DNA from: JADHZC01 sp964409505 | GTDB lineage: Bacteria; Pseudomonadota; Alphaproteobacteria; Rickettsiales; Rickettsiaceae | Reading direction: 5' to 3' | Length of the DNA: 64,000 nucleotides | Assembly (NCBI GenBank): GCA_964409505.1 | Contig: CAYPDK010000009.1 | Coordinates: 18,474 to 82,473 of the forward strand | Shown here: in pieces, positions 35,040 to 45,196 of the stretch | Layout of the letters: every line of letters starts with the position of its first letter | How positions within the stretch are numbered: the first letter of the stretch is position 1 | Position numbers and translations under genes: made by a program | Notes under the pieces: generated by a model | Told to the model about the DNA's origin: nothing | Database searches by the model: none | The model's input: the letters and a program-made list of their open reading frames with translations, nothing else

Positions 35040-37430
35040 ATGGATTTGTTTAGAAAAAAATTTAAAATATTACTTAAAATATCTTTGCTCTTTACATTCT
35101 TTTTGGGTTTTTTTGTTTATGTAGACCAGCTATGTGCGCAGGATAATAAAAAAGTAAATTCTAGTGTAGATAAATCTTTCAGAATTGATCATGTTTTAAT
35201 AAAAGGGAATGAGAATGTTTCAAGGGAGACAATTTTATCTTATATCGGTTTCGATTTAGATGTTTATTCAGATGTTTTGAATAAAGCTATCTTAAATAGG
35301 TTATATACATCAGGATTTTTTGAACAAGCCAAAGTGACTTTTAAAAAGAATTCACTGTATATATCTGTTATGGAAAATAAGTTAATAAATCAGATTAGTT
35401 TTGAAGGAAACAAGAAAATCTCTTCTGAAGACATTAAAAAATACATTACTTCTCAAGAAAATAGCTTTGTACAAAAATACAATGTCACTATGGACTTGAA
35501 TTTAATGCACGCACTTTATAAAGAAAAAGGTTTTTTTGGTACAGAAATTTCGTATAAATTAATTCCTAAGAAACATCATAAATCTCTTTATGATTTAGTG
35601 TTTTATATAAAGGAGAAAAATAGTGTTAAAATAAAAAAGATTATTTTTTTGGGGAATAAGAACTATTTATCTTCTGATTTAGAAGCTATTATTCATTCAA
35701 AATCTAAGAGGTATTTATTTTCTACTTCTTATAGCGAAAATTTTATGTCTTTGGATAAGATGTTATTGTATCAATTTTATAACTCAAAAGGATATATCAA
35801 TTTTACAATTAATTCATCCACAGTTATCTTTTCTCCATTAGAAGGAGACACAATTATTTATTCCATATATGAAGGAGAACCTTATTTTGTAGGAAATATC
35901 AGTATTTCTTTAGACAAGCCATCAGTAAATTTTGAAAAGGATGTTTTATTACAAGATATAAAAATAGGATATGGGGATCCATTTAATGTAGATATGCTCA
36001 AGAGCGCTGAAAATGTTGTGCGTGAGAACTTAAAAAAATTAGGATATTTCAATTTTGATGTTGATTATCATACTGAACGAGATGAGCATAACAAGTTGAT
36101 TGATATACACTTTGAAGTAAAACAACTTGAAGAAAATTTCTTTGTACAGGATGTAGATATTTTAGGAAATAAGATTACTCAAGATCGAACTATTAGGTCA
36201 AGGATTCTTCTACACGATTTGGATTTGTTAAATCTAGATTTGTTAGGTTATTCGAGTAATAGAATAGATCGCTTGCCTTTTATACAGGGAGTAAATAATA
36301 AAGTCTTTTCTTCAGGTAATATACAGAGAAAAAATGTTGCTTTTTCTGTACAAGATCTTGATAGGACTGAACTTAATTTAGGACTTGGCTATGGAACTGA
36401 TGGTATTTCTGGAACTGCTTCTTTGTTAGAAAGAAATTTTTTGGGTAGGGGTATATTAGGAAGTGGATATATAACTCTACATGGGAAGGATAATTATAAA
36501 TTAGGCTTTTTTGGTGAAAAAACTAACTTCCTTATGAAGGATTCTTCTTTTGGTGCTGGTTTGTCTATTTCAGAATCTAGTTCAAAAGAAGGAGGGAATA
36601 AATTCGTAATTGGAGATAATTTACAAAATTATGATAAAAAAAGTAAAGAAGTCTATACATATCAATCGTTTAATACGAGTAAAAATTTATCTCATAGATT
36701 ACAATATACGCTAGAATTTATAAATGCTAGTACCTCATCTACACTCTATGCTGTGCGTAAAGATATGGGAGTTTTTACTTCATCTAAATTGTCGTATACT
36801 ATAAGTTACGGGAGGAATAATTATACGCAACTCGATAATTCCTTAGTTAAGAGCGGTATATCTATTACTTCTATTAATGATTTTGAAGGACTTGGTGGAA
36901 ATATAGGACAGATGAGAAATACTCTAGGATTTGAATATATTAAACCTTATAGTAAAAATAGATTTTCATTAAAATTCATTGCTTTGGCAGGAAGAATGAC
37001 CCCATTCCTAGGACAGAATGTTAGAATTTTTGACAGGTTTAACTTGGGGGGAGAGCATCTTAGAGGTTTTACTTATAGAGGTGTAGGTCCTTATCTTGAA
37101 ACCGCTCAAGCATATGGTGATGGGCAAGCAGAGCACATAGGAGGGAATAATCATTATAGATTCTCTGTGGATGCTCATTTTCCTATAAAAACTTCTTCTA
37201 AACATTTTGGAATTTCTCCCTTTGTTTTCTTAGATTCAGGATCTGTGTGGGGAGTTGATAAATCAGAGCATAAAGATAAAATAGAGGATGAACATTATTT
37301 TAGAGCAAGTTATGGCTTTGGTTTTGTTATTAGAGCCCCCTCTATACCTTTACTAGAGTTTGGATTTGGATTTCCTATTAAAAAACATAAATCTGATTCT
37401 GAAACAAGTTTTTATTTCAAAATGTCATAA
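35040..37430 (+). CDS. bamA: Outer membrane protein assembly factor BamA
   Basis: 796 residues. Signal/anchor segment at the N-terminus, then POTRA repeats over about residues 45-420 (IKGNENVSRETIL, ISFEGNKKISSEDI, VDILGNKITQDRTIR), and a 16-strand-type barrel. The loop-6 motif is LRGFTYRGVGP. BamA folds and inserts outer-membrane barrel proteins, so the TamA and P44-like proteins in this window would be clients. The final residue is Ser rather than the common aromatic. lepB follows after 53 bases. Confidence 0.95.
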   Translation: MDLFRKKFKILLKISLLFTFFLGFFVYVDQLCAQDNKKVNSSVDKSFRIDHVLIKGNENVSRETILSYIGFDLDVYSDVLNKAILNRLYTSGFFEQAKVTFKKNSLYISVMENKLINQISFEGNKKISSEDIKKYITSQENSFVQKYNVTMDLNLMHALYKEKGFFGTEISYKLIPKKHHKSLYDLVFYIKEKNSVKIKKIIFLGNKNYLSSDLEAIIHSKSKRYLFSTSYSENFMSLDKMLLYQFYNSKGYINFTINSSTVIFSPLEGDTIIYSIYEGEPYFVGNISISLDKPSVNFEKDVLLQDIKIGYGDPFNVDMLKSAENVVRENLKKLGYFNFDVDYHTERDEHNKLIDIHFEVKQLEENFFVQDVDILGNKITQDRTIRSRILLHDLDLLNLDLLGYSSNRIDRLPFIQGVNNKVFSSGNIQRKNVAFSVQDLDRTELNLGLGYGTDGISGTASLLERNFLGRGILGSGYITLHGKDNYKLGFFGEKTNFLMKDSSFGAGLSISESSSKEGGNKFVIGDNLQNYDKKSKEVYTYQSFNTSKNLSHRLQYTLEFINASTSSTLYAVRKDMGVFTSSKLSYTISYGRNNYTQLDNSLVKSGISITSINDFEGLGGNIGQMRNTLGFEYIKPYSKNRFSLKFIALAGRMTPFLGQNVRIFDRFNLGGEHLRGFTYRGVGPYLETAQAYGDGQAEHIGGNNHYRFSVDAHFPIKTSSKHFGISPFVFLDSGSVWGVDKSEHKDKIEDEHYFRASYGFGFVIRAPSIPLLEFGFGFPIKKHKSDSETSFYFKMS

Positions 37431-37483
37431 TTTTTAATTTGATAATGTTATTTTAATTAATAGGGTAAATATCATAATAACAT

Positions 37484-38281
37484 ATGAGTAACCGTAAATC
37501 TTTTAGATCTTTTTTTAAAGATATTTTTAACCTGATAGTTCTCCTAGGCATTGCAATGCTGATTAGAATTTTAATAGCAGAGTTATTTTTTGTTCCTACA
37601 GGTTCCATGAAATTTACGATTCTTCCTGGAGATTACATTGTAGGTACAAAATATAATTATGGTTATAGTAGGTATTCTATTCCTTTTACTCCTGATATTT
37701 TGCCAGGAAAACGTATTTTTGGTAAACAACCTTCAAGAGGTGATATTGTTATTATGAGACCTACTTTTATGAAGGATCGATTGGTTAAGAGATTAATTGG
37801 TTTGCCAGGGGATAAGATATATATCTTAGGGGATGAGCTATATATTAATGATGAGAGAATTTATAGAGCCTTTACAGGGACTGTTGAGGATGATTACGGT
37901 AATTTATATGATCAATTTCAAGAAATTTTACCAAGTGGTGTTAAATATTTTTCATATAAATCGAGAAAAGAAATTTATGATCAAAATAAATTTCAGAATT
38001 TTGGTCCTTATATTGTTCCAAAGGGACATTATTTCTTTCTCGGAGACAATAGAGATGAGTCAAGTGATAGTAGGTATTATATAGGGGCTGTCCCTTTTGA
38101 GAATCTTATAGGAAAGGCTCAATTTATAGCATTTTCTACAAAAGAAAATTTGATTGAAAGAGACAAAAATTTTATAGAAATTATTAAGAAAATTCCTCAG
38201 TGGATTTCTTCTGTAAGATATAATAGAATCTTTTCTTCTTTATATTTTGAAGTTGAAGTGAATCAAGCTGAAGTGAAATAA
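37484..38281 (+). CDS. lepB: Signal peptidase I
   Basis: 265 residues. One N-terminal membrane helix (about 15-35), nucleophile Ser41 in PTGSMKFTILPGD, general base Lys102 in RLVKRLIGLPGD, and the GDNRDESSDSR box. It removes Sec signal peptides on the periplasmic face. It begins the lepB-rnc-era-fliR run: rnc starts 2 bases after its stop. Confidence 0.96.
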   Translation: MSNRKSFRSFFKDIFNLIVLLGIAMLIRILIAELFFVPTGSMKFTILPGDYIVGTKYNYGYSRYSIPFTPDILPGKRIFGKQPSRGDIVIMRPTFMKDRLVKRLIGLPGDKIYILGDELYINDERIYRAFTGTVEDDYGNLYDQFQEILPSGVKYFSYKSRKEIYDQNKFQNFGPYIVPKGHYFFLGDNRDESSDSRYYIGAVPFENLIGKAQFIAFSTKENLIERDKNFIEIIKKIPQWISSVRYNRIFSSLYFEVEVNQAEVK

Positions 38282-38283
38282 TA

Positions 38284-38964
38284 ATGAGTATTGAAAAATA
38301 TATAAGGTACAATTTTAAAAACAAAGAGATACTGGAAGAGGCCTTATCTCACCCCTCTCTTAATAGTTTACCAAAAAAACCTAAAAGAGATTATGAAAGG
38401 TTGGAATTACTAGGGGATACAATACTCTCTTTTGTCATTACCGATATTTTGATTAAATTATATCCTATGGAAAAAGAGGGATTTTTATCAAAAATGAAGT
38501 CTGTATTGGTTTCTAAGGAAACATTATTTGATGTGGCTCAAAAAATTAATCTAGGCAAATATATAATTGTCAGTAAGGCAGAAGAGGCAAATGACGGTAG
38601 AAAAAAAATTACTAATCTTTCTAATTCAATGGAAGCTATTTTAGCTGCTGTATATATTGATGGACAAGATCTTTCAAAAGTATATAAAATCATAAGTGAT
38701 TTATGGTCTTCTAATATCGCTACTTTGGATTTAAAACAAAAGGATCCTAAGACTTTTTTACAAGAATGGGCTCATTCTCATAAGCACTCCTCTCCTAAAT
38801 ATGTTGTGCTTAGTAGAAAAGGTCAGATGCATATTCCTGTATTCGAAGTAGAAGTCAATATTTCAGGAGTTACTAAAACAGCCAAAGGGCGATCTATCAA
38901 GATGGCTGAGAAAGCAGCTGCTCAGGAATTTATTTCATCTTTTGTAAACAAAAAGGATGAGTGA
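38284..38964 (+). CDS. rnc: Ribonuclease III
   Basis: 226 residues. Catalytic signature ERLELLGDTILSF (38-50), where the usual LGDRVL reads LGDTIL. A second acidic helix SNSMEAILAAVYIDG and a C-terminal double-stranded RNA-binding domain (about 150-222, with KTAKGRSIKMAEKAAAQEF) follow. It processes rRNA and other duplex RNA. era starts 8 bases before its stop. Confidence 0.96.
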   Translation: MSIEKYIRYNFKNKEILEEALSHPSLNSLPKKPKRDYERLELLGDTILSFVITDILIKLYPMEKEGFLSKMKSVLVSKETLFDVAQKINLGKYIIVSKAEEANDGRKKITNLSNSMEAILAAVYIDGQDLSKVYKIISDLWSSNIATLDLKQKDPKTFLQEWAHSHKHSSPKYVVLSRKGQMHIPVFEVEVNISGVTKTAKGRSIKMAEKAAAQEFISSFVNKKDE

Positions 38965-39820
38965 TAAAAAGATACTTTTGGTCTCTATTATAGGAGAGGC
39001 AAATGCTGGGAAATCTACCCTCCTAAACAAGATAATAGGAGAGCAGATTTCAATAGTGACTCATAAAAAACAGACTACAAGATTTCCTATTACAGGAATC
39101 TGGACCAAGGATAGAACTCAAATTATTTTTTATGATACTCCGGGTATTTTTGATAAAGAGAAGATTATAGATAAAATGATGATTAAATCTTCCTGGAAAT
39201 ATATCTACTCTTCTAACGTTATATTGATTTTGATGGATATAAGGAAGATAATGTCTGAATCTTTGACTTTGATCATTCAGAAATTAGTTGTCAAAAAATT
39301 TCAAATCATTTTTTTATGGAACAAGATTGACATTGTAGACCAAAATTTTTGTGAGTCTAAAATTCAGATCTTTAAGAGTAGTTATCCTGATATAAGGGGG
39401 TTTTTGATTTCTGCGAAAGAGAACCTTGGAATAGATGAATTATTATCCTTTCTGAGTGACTTTGCTCCTAAGGGAGAATGGCTCTTTCAATCAGACCAGA
39501 TAACAAATTTATCAACAAGAGTTCTTGCTTCAGAGATTACAAGGGAGGTGCTTTTACTTAATTTAAGACAAGAAGTACCTTATAATCTAATAGTTAATAC
39601 TGATTCCTGGGAAGAAAAAAAGAATTTTATTAATATATATCAATCAATTATTGTGCAGACATTAGCCCATAAGAAGATTATACTTGGCACGAAAGGAGCT
39701 AGAATTAAAAAAATAGGAATTGAAGCTAGAACCAAAATATCTGCTCTACTTATGTCCAATGTTAACTTATACTTACACATCAAACTTTCTAAGCTAGAGA
39801 AAATAATGTTTAAAAAATAA
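38957..39820 (+). CDS. era: GTPase Era
   Basis: 287 residues. G1 GEANAGKS (13-20; the common P in GxPNxGKS is A), G3 DTPG, G4 NKID, and a C-terminal KH domain with IILGTKGARIKKIG. Era binds the 3' end of 16S rRNA during 30S maturation. It overlaps rnc by 8 bases and is followed after 12 bases by fliR, where recO is usual in alphaproteobacteria. Confidence 0.96.
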   Translation: MSDKKILLVSIIGEANAGKSTLLNKIIGEQISIVTHKKQTTRFPITGIWTKDRTQIIFYDTPGIFDKEKIIDKMMIKSSWKYIYSSNVILILMDIRKIMSESLTLIIQKLVVKKFQIIFLWNKIDIVDQNFCESKIQIFKSSYPDIRGFLISAKENLGIDELLSFLSDFAPKGEWLFQSDQITNLSTRVLASEITREVLLLNLRQEVPYNLIVNTDSWEEKKNFINIYQSIIVQTLAHKKIILGTKGARIKKIGIEARTKISALLMSNVNLYLHIKLSKLEKIMFKK

Positions 39821-39832
39821 TTTCTATTAGAT

Positions 39833-40585
39833 ATGGAACTTAATCTTTATTCAGAAGTAATTAAATTTTTGGTTGTTTTTATCAGAGTTACTTCAGCAGT
39901 GATTAATTTTCCTATCATATCTACTAAATATATTTTTAAAAGGGAAACGCTAAGCTTATGTATTATGTTTACTATTGCTCTTTTTCCTACAATCAGGCCT
40001 TATCTAGAAGATTTTTTTCAGAAGAGTAATGCTTATTTGCTAATATTAATGTCTGAAATACTCATAGGTATAATCATTACTATAGGAGCAAAATTTTATT
40101 TATATATTGCTTATATAATAGATTATATGATTTCGTCTCTTTCTCTTTTTGGAGCTGTATCTTTGTTTGATAATAGTCAGAAAATAAATATATCTCTTTT
40201 TGGAAATTTTTTAATAATGAATATTATTTTAATAGCTTTTATATTAGATATTCATCATATTTTTATTAAGGCAATTGTTCTTAGCTATCAAAAATTTCCT
40301 GTAGGGGAATTTGTAGAACAATATGAGGTTAGTAAATATGTTGTGACTATGGTTAATTCTAGTTTTGTACTAGCATTTAAGATTTCTGCTCCATTTTTTG
40401 TAGTAAATATCCTCTTTTCTTGTGCAGGGAGTATTTTGTCTAAACTAGTACCCAATTTTCAGGTATTTTTTGTAATGATGCCTTTACAAATACTAGCTAC
40501 ATTATTTACTCTCTATATTGTAAATAACAACCTTATATATAAAGTTGTTAACTTAATCAAAGATAGTTTTATTTTTTTACTATAA
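39833..40585 (+). CDS. fliR: Flagellar export apparatus protein FliR
   Basis: 250 residues, about six to seven membrane helices. The N-terminal RVTSAVINFPIISTKYI and the middle SEILIGIIITIGAKFY are FliR features. The C-terminal segment NFQVFFVMMPLQILATLFTLYI is the best signature of the FliR/SctT family. FliR forms the export gate with FliP and FliQ. It is probably co-transcribed with era. No other flagellar gene is adjacent; flhB lies 5 kb further on the other strand. Confidence 0.9.
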   Translation: MELNLYSEVIKFLVVFIRVTSAVINFPIISTKYIFKRETLSLCIMFTIALFPTIRPYLEDFFQKSNAYLLILMSEILIGIIITIGAKFYLYIAYIIDYMISSLSLFGAVSLFDNSQKINISLFGNFLIMNIILIAFILDIHHIFIKAIVLSYQKFPVGEFVEQYEVSKYVVTMVNSSFVLAFKISAPFFVVNILFSCAGSILSKLVPNFQVFFVMMPLQILATLFTLYIVNNNLIYKVVNLIKDSFIFLL

Positions 40586-40608
40586 GGCTTTGTATGAAAT
40601 AGTTTCTC

Positions 40609-41280
40609 TTAAGATTTTTTGTTCTTGGTTAGGTGATATATTTTTTTTATAAAAGGAATTGTAATTTTTCTTTTTAGTTTTAGAGAAAATGAGTTTAATG
40701 TCTTGATGAATGAGATGAGAGTACTATATTCTCTTGGAAGAATTTTCATTAAAAAATCAATAGTGTCTTGTCTTATTTCTACTGAGTAGTAACTAAATTT
40801 TTTAAGAATGAGCAGCTTTATAATATGATGATCTGGAGGGTGTATTTGGATCTTTCTAAGAGTCATTATTCTGGAGGATAGATCGGGTAGAGAAAATTTC
40901 TTATTTGATGACGAAAGAATAAGTAATTTTTTATTATATTCATGAATGATATTGAAATAATGAAGTAATTTTATTTCATTCCAAAGTTCTGAGTCTAAGT
41001 CATCAATTATCAGGAAATTGTACTTTTGTATAAAAGAAATTTCAAACTTTGATCTCGGAGATAAAAACTTAGCTCCATTGATGCTAGCCCAAATTTTTGC
41101 TAGGTAAGTCTTGCCAGATGATTTACTCCCTTCAATTAATAAACTGTTTTTATATGGCAATATTCCCCATTCACCTTGCAAACTAGAAATAGCATTATAG
41201 GCTTCCCAATTGCTTTGAGAGACTATGAAATCTTCATCTTTATCGGAATCAAAGGAAGGAAATGAAAATATTTTTTGCAT
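40609..41280 (-). CDS. hdaA: HdaA, DnaA-related regulator of replication initiation
   Basis: About 223 residues from ATG 41280 (MQKIFSFPSF), which aligns with the short N-terminal clamp motif of HdaA proteins. An in-frame TTG at 41352 would add 24 residues. A P-loop-like GSKSSGKTYLAKIW (about 50-63), DDLDSELWNE in the Walker B position, and SRIMTLRKIQIHPPD (sensor/box VII region) resemble DnaA AAA+ domains without the DNA-binding domain. HdaA stimulates DnaA-ATP hydrolysis on the beta clamp. Adjacency to perM is a conserved alphaproteobacterial arrangement. Confidence 0.82.
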   Translation of the reverse strand: MQKIFSFPSFDSDKDEDFIVSQSNWEAYNAISSLQGEWGILPYKNSLLIEGSKSSGKTYLAKIWASINGAKFLSPRSKFEISFIQKYNFLIIDDLDSELWNEIKLLHYFNIIHEYNKKLLILSSSNKKFSLPDLSSRIMTLRKIQIHPPDHHIIKLLILKKFSYYSVEIRQDTIDFLMKILPREYSTLISFIKTLNSFSLKLKRKITIPFIKKIYHLTKNKKS

Positions 41281-41348
41281 GATCAGATAGAAAAAATTAT
41301 CCTGATAATAGAAAATTTGTGTCTTTATAAAATTAACCCGACTAAAGA

Positions 41349-42440
41349 TCAATTGGCTGTATAAAATTTGCTCTTAACATATTTTTTCAATATATATTTA
41401 AAAAATACTCTAGATAAAGACATTATAGGTACAGATAAGATCATGCCTATAATTCCGTATATGTTTCCTCCTAGAATTATACCAAAAATAACTAATACAG
41501 GATGTAATCCAACGGTTGTACCTAATACTTTTGGTGTTAAAAACCAACCTTCTAATATCCCACCTAAAGCAAAGATACCACATAAATAAAGTAATTCTAT
41601 TTCAAAACCATAATAAAAATATGCGTTAATCATAATCAGGGTAAAAGAAAAAATTCCTCCTATAAAAGGTAAAATACTAAAAAAACCAGCAATAAGACTA
41701 AATAGCAAAAATAAATCCAGCTTTATCAGTGAAAAAAACAATGCATAATAGCAACTCATACTAAATATAATAATGCACTGTCCACGAATATATGAGGACA
41801 TGATAAAATTAAATGTTTTTAAATATTTTAAATAAGATGTCTTGTACTTATATGGAATTAAATCTTGAAACTTAGACTTAATTGAATACCAGTCATATAA
41901 AAAATAGAAAAGAAGGAAGGGTACCATTACAATTGTTACTATAAAATTTATCGTAGCTAATGTGTATCCCCATAGGCTGTTTATGATGTTAGACGCAATA
42001 ATAAAAATTTCTTTGAAGAAATTTTGCATTACTTTATTTAGATAATCTGAGATATTATCTATGCCTAAGTTTAGATTAAGATTTTCCAGAATATTTTTTA
42101 CTTGTATTTCCTCTGAATTAAAGGTTGATGTAAAGGCAATAATTCTTTCAATAAAGGCTACTAGCTGTTGGAAGATTATTGGAATTACGGTTAATATGCT
42201 TACTATAAACATAAGACAAAATACAGAATATACAATAATGACACTTGTGTTAAAAGATAGAAAAGGTAATTTTTTGTTTAAGAAATTCACAGCAGGTATT
42301 ATCAAATATGCTAGTATGTAGGAGATGATAAATGGTACTAGGGAAGAAAATAAAAAATATAGTGCTAAAGGTACAATTATTACTAATAAGAATAAGAAAA
42401 ATATTTTTGTATTTGAGATAGTTGCTTTTGCAGTGGACAT
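41349..42440 (-). CDS. AI-2E/PerM-family permease
   Basis: 363 residues, about eight membrane helices. IISYILAYLIIPAVNFLNKK at the start, and GYTLATINFIVTIVMVPFLLFYFLYDW, GLHPVLVIFGIILGGNIYGIIGMILSVPIMS later, are typical of the family. Function is unsettled: some members export autoinducer-2, others antiport sodium. It begins 1 base after the DUF2066 gene. Confidence 0.9.
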   Translation of the reverse strand: MSTAKATISNTKIFFLFLLVIIVPLALYFLFSSLVPFIISYILAYLIIPAVNFLNKKLPFLSFNTSVIIVYSVFCLMFIVSILTVIPIIFQQLVAFIERIIAFTSTFNSEEIQVKNILENLNLNLGIDNISDYLNKVMQNFFKEIFIIASNIINSLWGYTLATINFIVTIVMVPFLLFYFLYDWYSIKSKFQDLIPYKYKTSYLKYLKTFNFIMSSYIRGQCIIIFSMSCYYALFFSLIKLDLFLLFSLIAGFFSILPFIGGIFSFTLIMINAYFYYGFEIELLYLCGIFALGGILEGWFLTPKVLGTTVGLHPVLVIFGIILGGNIYGIIGMILSVPIMSLSRVFFKYILKKYVKSKFYTAN

Positions 42441-43619
42441 TTAGGCTCCTTGTCTTAGGTGGAATATGTATTTTGTTCCATCTTTCTCTTCTACATAGCT
42501 AAGATTTGTAAGATAAAAATGTTCACTTAATTCAAAGATGGACTCATAAATATTAAACGATACAGAATATATTTGTGTTTTTTCTTCTAGATCTGATTTT
42601 AAAAATTTTATGCTATACTGAGACTTAGGGTATATTGTAGAAAGCTTTTTTTTTAAAGATTTTAGCTCATTATCGTCGTAACTCAAAAATAGCATATCAA
42701 ATTTTTGAAACTCACTCTTATCTGTTTCTTCAGTATTTTGAATTTTTTGGTAAAAAATTTTCTTTACCATTTTTTGCATGGCTGAGGAGTCATTACTCTT
42801 ACTATATCTATCGATTATCATTTTTTCTATAAAACGTTCTATACTCAAGATTTGATTCTCAGAAGAGTCTTTTAGATCTACGTTATATACAAAATATGTA
42901 GGCTCAGAAGTGTAAAAAGATAGTTCCTTCACTTTAAATTTTATGTATAAAGCGCTGTTCTCTTCTTTAGTCCAAAATTCGTAATTTACTAAAATTACTT
43001 TTTTAAATAAGGAATTTCCAAAAAATTTAATAAAATCTTCATATGTATAGGTAGTTATCTCTTTTTTTAAATGTTCAATATTGTCTGAAATATTCCCTAA
43101 ATATATACGGGCTTTCTTAAATTCTTGCTCATAATTTGTCCAGGGTATTAAATATTTATTTGAGTGAGACAAATATAAGTTATTTCCTTTTTCAAAAACA
43201 GGAATGATAAAACAATTGTAAAAATAGTTATGTATCTCTTTTTTTCCAAAGAGCAATAGCAGAGCATATAACTTTTCTACATCATAAAATACTGAAAAAT
43301 TAGCTTTGTAGCTGGTACCTTCAAGTATTTCAGTTACTGGAATAATCTTAGGGAAGATTTTTTTCAGATCTGTATAAGATATATTTGTATCTATTAGGTC
43401 CTTTGGAATTTCATATTTATCTAAAATAAAAGAAAAAGCTTTCCTAAATGTATAGTCATATGCTTGAATTTTAGATTCATGAACATTATTTCCAGTTGCT
43501 TGTGAGTAAAATTGTGGTAGCTCTATAAGAAATGCAAAGCTGTAATTTGAAAAAACAAAAAAAATACATAATATCACTAAAGTAAAATTTGCTACCCTTC
43601 TCGATCTCATAATAATCAA
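42441..43619 (-). CDS. DUF2066-like exported protein
   Basis: 392 residues with an N-terminal signal (to about residue 30, ending SFA). The segment ATGNNVHESKIQAYDYTFRKAFSFIL matches the start of DUF2066 proteins, which sit next to perM and hdaA in many alphaproteobacteria. The function of the family is unknown; secretion is the only clear clue. The assignment relies partly on neighbourhood. ATG at 43619 or 43610 could be used. Confidence 0.6.
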   Translation of the reverse strand: MIIMRSRRVANFTLVILCIFFVFSNYSFAFLIELPQFYSQATGNNVHESKIQAYDYTFRKAFSFILDKYEIPKDLIDTNISYTDLKKIFPKIIPVTEILEGTSYKANFSVFYDVEKLYALLLLFGKKEIHNYFYNCFIIPVFEKGNNLYLSHSNKYLIPWTNYEQEFKKARIYLGNISDNIEHLKKEITTYTYEDFIKFFGNSLFKKVILVNYEFWTKEENSALYIKFKVKELSFYTSEPTYFVYNVDLKDSSENQILSIERFIEKMIIDRYSKSNDSSAMQKMVKKIFYQKIQNTEETDKSEFQKFDMLFLSYDDNELKSLKKKLSTIYPKSQYSIKFLKSDLEEKTQIYSVSFNIYESIFELSEHFYLTNLSYVEEKDGTKYIFHLRQGA

Positions 43620-43643
43620 ATAGTCAATAAACTACAATTTTCT

Positions 43644-44339
43644 CTATACATCATCTTCGTTCTGTACAACTACTACCGAAGCAGGTCTTATGAGTCTTTC
43701 ATTGATTCGGTATCCAATTTGCATAGTCTTTAAGATTTGTCCATCCTTATATTCTTGATTCTTTACCTTAGAAATTGCATAATGGGTATTATAATCAAAT
43801 TTATCTCCTATATTTGGCTCTATACTGTACAGGTTGTTTTTTTCAAAAATCGAAGATAATTGCTTTTTAGTCATAAAAACTCCCTCTAGGATTTTTTCTG
43901 AAGATATGCCTTCTTCGTTTTGTAAATCATCTGAACTACTTTTTTGGTTAAGAGCCATATCAAGACTGTCCATTACGGATAAAATTTCTTTGGCAAAATT
44001 AAAAATAGAGTACATTTTAGCTTCTTCTAACATCTTATTGGATCTTGATCTAAGATTTTCCATTTCTGCAAGAGTGCGTACAAATTTTTCTTTGAGTTCA
44101 GAAACTTGATTTTGTAAATCTGATATAAGCTTCTTTTCAGAATTTTTAGTTTCTAAGCTTTTTTTGTCAGACTTTAGTGCTTCCGAAATTTTATTCAGCA
44201 CCTCTTCTTTAGAATCTTTCTCTTTATGAGTCAAGTTTTCATTCTCATCTAACTCATCTAAATTTTTTTTTTCTTGTTTGAGATCTTTTTGTTTGGGATC
44301 TTTTTTATTTTTGGTATGTTCTATAGTCTTATCTAACAT
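43644..44339 (-). CDS. grpE: Nucleotide exchange factor GrpE
   Basis: 231 residues. A long highly charged Lys/Glu N-terminal region (about 1-75), a coiled-coil dimer helix with ENLRSRSNKMLEEAKMYSIFNFAKEIL, and the C-terminal beta domain ending GYRINERLIRPASVVV. It releases ADP from DnaK. dnaK and dnaJ are not adjacent. The acidic N-terminal extension is longer than in E. coli. Confidence 0.94.
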   Translation of the reverse strand: MLDKTIEHTKNKKDPKQKDLKQEKKNLDELDENENLTHKEKDSKEEVLNKISEALKSDKKSLETKNSEKKLISDLQNQVSELKEKFVRTLAEMENLRSRSNKMLEEAKMYSIFNFAKEILSVMDSLDMALNQKSSSDDLQNEEGISSEKILEGVFMTKKQLSSIFEKNNLYSIEPNIGDKFDYNTHYAISKVKNQEYKDGQILKTMQIGYRINERLIRPASVVVVQNEDDV

Positions 44340-44436
44340 TTTTGTAGTTAATTTTTTAATTGGAATAAAATTTTAGCTTTCCTAAAAAGGCACTTGAATA
44401 TCGGTATAACTGAATATTACTTTTAGCACAAAAAAT

Positions 44437-45090
44437 TTAAGTAGATCTAGCTTTAATTTGATTAGCTGCAAATTCCCAATTTATCATATTTTTAATATAT
44501 GATTCAACATAATCTCGACGTCTATTGCGGTAATCTATATAATACGCGTGCTCCCAAACATCACAAGTTAATATAGGAAATACTTCGTTGTTAAATAGCA
44601 TAGGAAATTCTGCATTAGAGGTTTTTATTATACGAAATTTTTTGTCCGCAAAAACTAACCAAGACCAACCGCTACCAAATTGTTTTAGAGAAGTGGATAT
44701 GAACTCTTCTACGAACGCATCGTAGCTACCAAAAGAATCCTTTATTATAGATGCAATTTTTTCTGGAGCTCTTCCTCCTCCATTTGGTTTGATCGATTGC
44801 CAAAAAAAACTATGGTTCCATATTTGAGCAGCATTATTAAAATATTGCATGTTTTGACTTTCATATGACTTGAACATTATCTGTTCAAGAGTGTGATTAT
44901 GAAAAGATGTATCATTTTTCATAAAGGAGTTTAAATTTTGTACATATGTGGCATGGTGCTTTTTATAGTGATAGTCAAATGTTTCCTGAGAAAATCCAGA
45001 ATTAAAGTCTTCTAGACTAAATGGTAGATCTTGTAGAATAAAAGGATACCTAGATTGATTGGCATCAGTGCTATAAATTTTATCACTCAT
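44437..45090 (-). CDS. sodB: Superoxide dismutase [Fe]
   Basis: 217 residues. Metal ligands His41, His93, Asp177 and His181 (DVWEHAYY). Gln89 in NNAAQIWNH is the marker of the iron type rather than the manganese type. It disproportionates superoxide in the cytoplasm. The N-terminal 20 residues before the domain are slightly longer than usual. Together with the peroxiredoxin it supplies oxidative defence. Confidence 0.95.
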   Translation of the reverse strand: MSDKIYSTDANQSRYPFILQDLPFSLEDFNSGFSQETFDYHYKKHHATYVQNLNSFMKNDTSFHNHTLEQIMFKSYESQNMQYFNNAAQIWNHSFFWQSIKPNGGGRAPEKIASIIKDSFGSYDAFVEEFISTSLKQFGSGWSWLVFADKKFRIIKTSNAEFPMLFNNEVFPILTCDVWEHAYYIDYRNRRRDYVESYIKNMINWEFAANQIKARST

Positions 45091-45196
45091 ATTCGTATTT
45101 ACTTACTAATAAAATTGGAAAAATTTTCTATTGAATATTACAATACTTGTTCGTGATTAGCAATATTTGTAAGAGATAATTTAAACAAGCCTCTTT

